From NCBI RefSeq assembly GCF_001273775.1, contig NZ_CP011801.1, forward strand, positions 1,714,001-1,778,000: a stretch of DNA of 64,000 bases, read 5' to 3'. The notes under the pieces are model-generated. The model searched no databases and was not told the origin of the DNA. It saw nothing but the letters and a program-made list of their open reading frames with translations. This DNA comes from Nitrospira moscoviensis. Its GTDB lineage: Bacteria > Nitrospirota > Nitrospiria > Nitrospirales > Nitrospiraceae. The position numbers and the translations under genes were made by a program. This document shows, piece by piece, positions 59,869 to 64,000 of this stretch (position 1 is the stretch's first letter; every line of letters starts with the position of its first letter).

Positions 59869-59932
59869 CTGGTTCAACCAGACCAACCAGATAGACCAGA
59901 CCAACGGCGCACCAGACAGACCCATACAGGCC
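59869..59932. repeat. CCAGACAAA-type repeat, copy 8 (right-arm units)
   Basis: GGTTCAACCAGACCAACC, AGATAGACCAGACCAAC, GCACCAGACAGACCC. The units are close to those of the copy at 51298. It lies between the lipoprotein gene and the restriction island. Confidence 0.68.
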
Positions 59933-60027
59933 CACCTTCGGAAGGATTGCTTTCTTTGCGAGAAATCGGTAAGCCTTTCCGCGATTATTTGCGGCCGGCC
60001 GGTTCTCGTTCGGAAGAGGCTTGGGGT

Positions 60028-62862
60028 ATGCCGACTCCCGAAGACAAAGCGCGCGAGAAGATCGACCTGGCATTGGAGTCAGCCGGCTGGAAGGTGCAGG
60101 ACACGAAGGCGGCAAATCTCAACGCGGGTCGCGGCGTCGCCCTGCGGAACTTTCCTCTTGGCAGTGGGCACGGCTTCGCGGACTATCTCCTCTACATAGA
60201 CGGCAAGGCTGCCGGAGTGGTGGAAGCCAAGAGAGAAGGCTTTCCACTGGTCGGCGTGGAGGTCCAGGCGGCCAAGTATAGTGAAGGCTTGCCACCCACA
60301 TTGCCCGCGTATCTCCGGCCGTTGCCGTTCCTGTATCAGAGCACCGGCATCGAAACCCGCTTTACCAACGGATTGGACCCGGAGCCGCGGAGTCGCGGTG
60401 TCTTTGCCTTTCATCAACCTGCGACATTGGCCGTGTGGCTCGATCAAGCCGGATTAAATGAACAACCGGCACAACACCTAAAGGCCGCTCTTCGCGAGCC
60501 GCCCTATCGAAAGTTGAACACACTGCGAAGCCTCCTTCGCCAACTTCCTCCGCTGAAGACCGAAGGACTTTGGCCGGCGCAAGTCACCGCCATCGCGAAC
60601 CTCGAAACGTCATTGGCTCAGGATCGGCCGCGTGCGCTGATTCAAATGGCGACCGGCAGCGGCAAGACCTTCACGGCGATCAACTTCATCTATCGCCTCG
60701 TCAAATTTGGCGGAGCCAGGCGAGTTCTCTTTCTCGTCGATCGGGGGAACCTGGGCGACCAGACGTTGAAGGAATTTCAGCAGTACGTCTCGCCGTACAA
60801 TAACTTCAAGTTCACCGAAGAGTTCATCGTCCAGCGGCTCACGAATAATAAATTCGATACCACGGCCCGCGTCTGCATCGGGACGATCCAACGGCTGTAT
60901 TCCATGCTCAAGGGAAAGGAGTTGGCGGAAGAGGACGAAGAGGCATCGGTCTCCGGCCTGGAACTGCTCTTCAAGAAACCGGACCCCATCGAATACAACC
61001 CGGCCATCCCTATCGAAACCTTCGACGTCATTGTGACGGACGAATGCCACCGGTCCATCTACAATCTCTGGGCGCAGGTGCTCGAATACTTCGATGCCTA
61101 CCTGATCGGCCTCACCGCCACGCCGAACAAGCAGACCTTCGGGTTCTTCAACCAAAACCTGGTCATGGAATACAACCACGAGCAGGCCGTGGCCGACGGC
61201 GTGAACGTGAATTACGACGTGTACCGCATCCGCACCGCCATCACGCAGGCCGGCTCGATGGTGGATTCAGGCTTCTATGTGGAAAAGCGCGACCGCGAGA
61301 GCCGCGCCACGCGCTGGGAACAGCTCGACGACGACTTCGCCTACGACCCCGATCAACTCGATCGGGACGTAGTGGCCCCGGACCAGATCCGCACCATCAT
61401 CAAGACATTCAAAGACAAGCTCTTCACCGAGATCTTCCCCGGCCGCACCTGGGTGCCAAAGACACTGATCTTCGCCAAGGACGATTCGCACGCCGAGGAC
61501 ATCGTGAAGATCGTGCGCGAGGAATTCGGCAAGGGGAACGACTTCGCCCAGAAGATCACCTATCGCACCACCGGCGCCGATCCGAAGGAACTCATCAAGG
61601 CCTTCCGCGTCTCTCCATTACCCCGCATCGCCGTCACAGTAGACATGATCGCGACCGGCACCGACATCAAGCCGGTCGAGATTGTCCTCTTCATGCGCGC
61701 CGTCAAATCCCGGACCTTCTTCGAGCAGATGAAGGGGAGAGGCGTCCGGGTCATCAAGGCCGATGACTTGAAGAGCGTCACGCCCGATGCCCCGAGCAAG
61801 GACCACTTCGTCATCGTCGATGCCGTGGGCGTCTGCGAGCAGGACAAGACCGACGCCAGGCCGATGGAAAAGAAGCCGAGAGTCTCGTTCGACAAGCTGC
61901 TGCAAGCCGTGGCCTTGGGCAATACCGAAGAAGATGTGCTCACCAGCATCGCAGGCCGGTTGGCCCGCATGGAGCACCGCATCACGAAGCAAGACGACCA
62001 GGCCATCGTCCAAGTCAGCGGCGGTCTCACGATTAGAGACTTGGCTCGTCGGATCGTCGAATCGCTTGATCCTGACAAGTATCCCCCCTCGCCCCTTGCG
62101 GGAGAGGGCAGGGGTGAGGGGGGTTCCAAACGAGCCCGTCAAGAAGCAGCCAAGCCGTTCCAAGACCCGAAGCTGCGCGAATTGCTCATCGACATCAAGA
62201 AGAAGAACGAACTCGTCATCGACCACGTGAGCCAGGATCAAGTCATCGAAGCAGGCTTCAGCGCCGAGGCGTTGGCTCGCGCCAGGACCATCGTGCAGTC
62301 GTTCGAACAGTTCATCAAGCAGCACAAGGACGAGATCACCGCACTGCAAGTCCTCTACAGCAAGCCCTACAAACAGCGCCTCACGTTCGAGAACATCAAG
62401 GAACTGGCCGACGCCATCGAGAAACCGCCCTATCTCTGGAATGAATCCCAACTCTGGCAAGCCTACGCGGCGCTGGAGAAGTCGAAGGTCAAAGGCGCAA
62501 GCGGCAAACGCATCCTGACGGACCTGGTTTCGCTCGTCCGCTTCGCCATCCACCAGGACAACGAGCTGGTGCCGTTTCCCGAGCGGGTCAACGCCAACTT
62601 CAATGCCTGGCTCGCTCAGCAACAAAGCATTCCTTCGCCCCTCATGGGAGAGGGCAAGGGTGAGGGGCTGCGGTTCACCCAGGAACAAATCCATTGGCTC
62701 GAAATGATCCGCGATCACGTCGCCGCGAACCTCGCCATAGGCCCGGACGATTTCGAGTACGCGCCGTTTGCCCAAGAAGGCGGATTGGGCAAGGCCCATC
62801 GATTGTTTCCAGAAGGCCTGCAGCCCATAATAGATGCGCTGAACGTGGCCCTGGTGGCCTAA
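60028..62862 (+). CDS. hsdR: Type I restriction enzyme R subunit HsdR
   Basis: The DNA-translocating and cutting subunit, 944 residues, closest in style to the EcoEI-like (type IB) group. The N-terminal nuclease has D52 (GFADYLLYIDG) and E67-x-K69 (VVEAKRE). The helicase domains show TEGLWPAQ, QMATGSGKTFTAINF, FLVDRGNL, VTDECHRSIYN, GLTATPNKQTFGFF, TLIFAKDDSHAEDI, DMIATGTDIKP and KGRGVRVI. ATG 60028 is the first start that gives the family N terminus; the frame is open further upstream. Two in-frame palindrome-encoded insertions lie at residues about 686-699 and 869-880. The hsdM gene is not in the window. Confidence 0.92.
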   Translation: MPTPEDKAREKIDLALESAGWKVQDTKAANLNAGRGVALRNFPLGSGHGFADYLLYIDGKAAGVVEAKREGFPLVGVEVQAAKYSEGLPPTLPAYLRPLPFLYQSTGIETRFTNGLDPEPRSRGVFAFHQPATLAVWLDQAGLNEQPAQHLKAALREPPYRKLNTLRSLLRQLPPLKTEGLWPAQVTAIANLETSLAQDRPRALIQMATGSGKTFTAINFIYRLVKFGGARRVLFLVDRGNLGDQTLKEFQQYVSPYNNFKFTEEFIVQRLTNNKFDTTARVCIGTIQRLYSMLKGKELAEEDEEASVSGLELLFKKPDPIEYNPAIPIETFDVIVTDECHRSIYNLWAQVLEYFDAYLIGLTATPNKQTFGFFNQNLVMEYNHEQAVADGVNVNYDVYRIRTAITQAGSMVDSGFYVEKRDRESRATRWEQLDDDFAYDPDQLDRDVVAPDQIRTIIKTFKDKLFTEIFPGRTWVPKTLIFAKDDSHAEDIVKIVREEFGKGNDFAQKITYRTTGADPKELIKAFRVSPLPRIAVTVDMIATGTDIKPVEIVLFMRAVKSRTFFEQMKGRGVRVIKADDLKSVTPDAPSKDHFVIVDAVGVCEQDKTDARPMEKKPRVSFDKLLQAVALGNTEEDVLTSIAGRLARMEHRITKQDDQAIVQVSGGLTIRDLARRIVESLDPDKYPPSPLAGEGRGEGGSKRARQEAAKPFQDPKLRELLIDIKKKNELVIDHVSQDQVIEAGFSAEALARARTIVQSFEQFIKQHKDEITALQVLYSKPYKQRLTFENIKELADAIEKPPYLWNESQLWQAYAALEKSKVKGASGKRILTDLVSLVRFAIHQDNELVPFPERVNANFNAWLAQQQSIPSPLMGEGKGEGLRFTQEQIHWLEMIRDHVAANLAIGPDDFEYAPFAQEGGLGKAHRLFPEGLQPIIDALNVALVA
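62083..62123. repeat. G/C-rich palindromic element in hsdR, copy 1
   Basis: CCCCCCTCGCCCC, TTGC, GGGAGAGGGCAGGGGTGAGG and more G. It is translated as PPSPLAGEGRGEGG in a region between the motor and the C-terminal helices. It has the same layout as the element inside cbiA. Confidence 0.75.
62632..62667. repeat. G/C-rich palindromic element in hsdR, copy 2
   Basis: CCTTCGCCCCTCATGGGAGA followed by GGGCAAGGGTGAGGGG, translated as IPSPLMGEGKGEG. It is 549 bases after the first copy and differs from it by a few bases. Confidence 0.75.
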
Positions 62863-62972
62863 GGAGAGGACTGAAGCGGGCGCAGGAACCGGCGATGCGC
62901 CACGTGTGGGACAGCCAGGCCGACGAGGTTTGGAATGGCGTGTGAGCCTGCGGACATGGAGGAGGATGCACC

Positions 62973-63203
62973 ATGAAGGCTAATGCAAAGAAGATTCTGG
63001 AAGAGGCTATGCAGTTGGAGCCTGGCGCCCGTGCCATGATTGCCGAAACTCTCTTGGAGAGCCTCGACTTCGAGGAGGACTTTGAGATTTCGCAGGCGTG
63101 GCGGGAGGAGATTCAACGGCGCTGTGATCAGATCGATCGCGGGGAAGTGGAGTTGATCGACTCTGAGACAGTGATGGCTGAACTGCGGAAGAAGCACGCC
63201 TGA
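62973..63203 (+). CDS. Addiction-module antitoxin
   Basis: A 76-residue acidic, helical protein (ILEEAMQLEPGARAMIAETLLESLD; ISQAWREEIQRRCDQIDRGEVELIDSETVMAELRKK). It matches the unstable antitoxin family paired with RelE/ParE toxins (addiction-module component). AGGAGG lies upstream, and the stop overlaps the toxin start as TGATG. A short frame before it (62895-62945, ending DSQADEVWNGV) may be the remnant of an older gene. Confidence 0.88.
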   Translation: MKANAKKILEEAMQLEPGARAMIAETLLESLDFEEDFEISQAWREEIQRRCDQIDRGEVELIDSETVMAELRKKHA

Positions 63204-63496
63204 TGCGGGTCCGGTGGCATGGGGAAGCTCGAATCGAGGCGGACGAGGCAGCGAGCTTTTACGGGGCAAGGCAACCGGGTCTTGACCGACGTTTTCTCGA
63301 CATCCTGGAAGATGCCCTCCAGAGAATCAGCCGTCGCCCCCAGATGTATCCGAAGGTTGAGGGCGCTATCCACAAGTGCAGGCTCCCTCGCTTCCCATAT
63401 GGGGTCATCTATCGGATGAAATCAGAGACAGTCGAAATCCTCGCGATCATGCACCTGAAGCGAGAGCCAGGGTATTGGAAGGCACGATCGCGATGA
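63203..63496 (+). CDS. RelE/ParE-family toxin
   Basis: A 97-residue toxin with the ParE/RelE layout: VRWHGEARIEADEAASFYGARQPGL (ending in helix 1), a second helix ALQRISRRPQMYPKVEG, and the beta-strand end RLPRFPYGVIYRM and ILAIMHLKREPGYW. It should block replication (gyrase) or translation when not bound by the antitoxin. It is coupled to the antitoxin by a TGATG overlap. The pair sits inside the restriction locus, which it may stabilise. Confidence 0.9.
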   Translation: MRVRWHGEARIEADEAASFYGARQPGLDRRFLDILEDALQRISRRPQMYPKVEGAIHKCRLPRFPYGVIYRMKSETVEILAIMHLKREPGYWKARSR

Positions 63497-63517
63497 GTCG
63501 TGTCTCTTTGCCTGAGG

Positions 63518-63676
63518 ATGCCTGCGAACACGTCGCAGGCGAATCTCAGCATCGAGAAGGACGACTTTGAGCTGGCGCCGTTTAGTCGAGAAGGTGGGTT
63601 AGGGAAGGTGCATCAGGTCTTTGGGGGTGAGTTGAACAGGATTATTGATGAGTTGAACGGGGTACTGGCTGCATGA
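63518..63676 (+). pseudogene. Detached 3' end of an hsdR gene
   Basis: The frame reads ANLSIEKDDFELAPFSREGG and on to IIDELNGVLAA, a clear match to the last 45 residues of the HsdR at 60028 (ANLAIGPDDFEYAPFAQEGG...IIDALNVALVA). It has a different DNA sequence, so it is not a recent duplication. Its stop overlaps the hsdS start (ATGA), the native hsdR-hsdS junction. It looks like what is left of the original resident hsdR after replacement or insertion of hsdR plus the toxin-antitoxin pair. Confidence 0.8.
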
Positions 63677-64000
63677 CGAAAACATTAGAAGATATCTTTG
63701 AGCCCGCAATACCCATTGTGCCTGCGGGCTGGGATGTTTTGCCCTTTGAACAAGCTGCAGATGTAGTTTCCGACAAGGGCAAGCGAATTAAACAGGGGTC
63801 GTACCTGCCAGCCGGCGCGATTCCAATAATCGATCAAGGACAGGAGCCTATCGGAGGCTACACGAATGATCAGGACTTGGCTTATGAGGGTGGGCTGCCT
63901 GTTATTCTTTTTGGCGACCATACGCGATCGGTCAAGTACGTTGATAGGCGGTTTGCTGTTGGAGCCGAAGGTGTAAAGATTCTGAGGCCAAATGACGCCT
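63673..64000 (+). CDS. hsdS: Type I restriction specificity subunit HsdS (5' part, cut by window end)
   Basis: The first 109 residues of a target-recognition subunit, continuing outside the window. It shows LPAGAIPIIDQGQEPIGGYT and LPVILFGDHTRSVKYVDRRFAVGAEGVKIL, blocks typical of an HsdS target-recognition domain. Base composition drops clearly (more A and T) compared with the rest of the window, a sign of acquisition from elsewhere. The start overlaps the stop of the hsdR fragment. hsdM is expected further downstream. Confidence 0.9.
   Translation, partial: MTKTLEDIFEPAIPIVPAGWDVLPFEQAADVVSDKGKRIKQGSYLPAGAIPIIDQGQEPIGGYTNDQDLAYEGGLPVILFGDHTRSVKYVDRRFAVGAEGVKILRPNDA

Noticed and set aside
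48903..59932. CRISPR array
   Set aside because: Units are 7 to 9 bases, directly tandem, in both orientations, spread between genes and without unique spacers; no cas genes.
62895..62945. 16-codon frame ending DSQADEVWNGV as a gene
   Set aside because: Too short and without its own ribosome-binding site; at most a remnant of an older antitoxin-like gene.
1..64000. tRNA, rRNA or prophage genes
   Set aside because: No cloverleaf-like segments, rRNA stretches or phage structural genes were recognised in the gaps or frames examined.

Overview
The window is GC-rich DNA from a Gram-negative bacterium: it has a TonB-dependent receptor, LptF/LptG and LpxD for lipopolysaccharide, and a Pal-type lipoprotein. 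Gene content and style (B12 salvage cluster, Pil-Chp-like chemosensory cluster, small c-type cytochromes, short-repeat hairpins between genes) remind me of Nitrospira (Nitrospirota). That assignment is inference, not tested here.

Layout. (1) 13-14825 is a cobalamin uptake and late-synthesis cluster, all on +: ABC permease and ATPase, a cobalamin riboswitch, a BtuB-like receptor, then cbiA, cobO, a small Cys-rich protein, bluB, a PduO-type adenosyltransferase, cobU, cobT, cobS, cbiB, cobD, cbiZ and cobQ. No corrin-ring-building genes are present, so within this window the set imports, trims and rebuilds cobamides. (2) 15055-28627 is a chemosensory cluster behind a good sigma-54-type promoter: a periplasmic haem sensor, a CheY/PilH-like receiver, CheW proteins, an MCP, a large CheA with three Hpt domains and a receiver, a receiver/coiled-coil protein, two proteins whose Hpt-like domains seem to lack the phospho-histidine, an ExeA-like ATPase and an HD-GYP protein. 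There is no cheR or cheB. (3) 29241-37356: a membrane protein, a minus-strand operon lptF-lptG-fabF-acpP-lpxD (envelope lipid synthesis and LPS export), a cold-shock gene with a clear terminator, and a TPR protein.

(4) 37397-48898 is the most interesting region. A D-2-hydroxyacid dehydrogenase diverges from a four-gene operon: a 1592-residue fusion of an alpha-dioxygenase-like haem peroxidase, a multi-pass membrane region and a lipoxygenase-like domain; an overlapping hybrid V4R-GAF histidine kinase; an FAD/Fe-S 2-hydroxyacid oxidase; and an overlapping small dihaem cytochrome. Together they suggest a fatty-acid oxidation (oxylipin/2-hydroxyacid) pathway with its own sensor and an electron outlet. 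A perfect 14-bp palindrome lies between the divergent units.

(5) 49010-59863 holds small envelope, transport and hypothetical genes (MoaD-like protein, dicarboxylate symporter, K+ channel, lipoproteins, Pal, beta-propeller, outer-membrane barrel). They are separated by at least eight intergenic elements made of very short tandem repeats, usually in inverted arms. (6) 60028-64000 is an accessory island: type I restriction hsdR, a toxin-antitoxin pair, a second hsdR 3' fragment and the start of hsdS, which runs off the window.

Three kinds of small repeat recur: heptad GTGACGC-type hairpins (in the riboswitch and at the cobS start), CCAGACAAA-type intergenic hairpins, and G/C-rich palindromes that sit in frame inside cbiA and hsdR.
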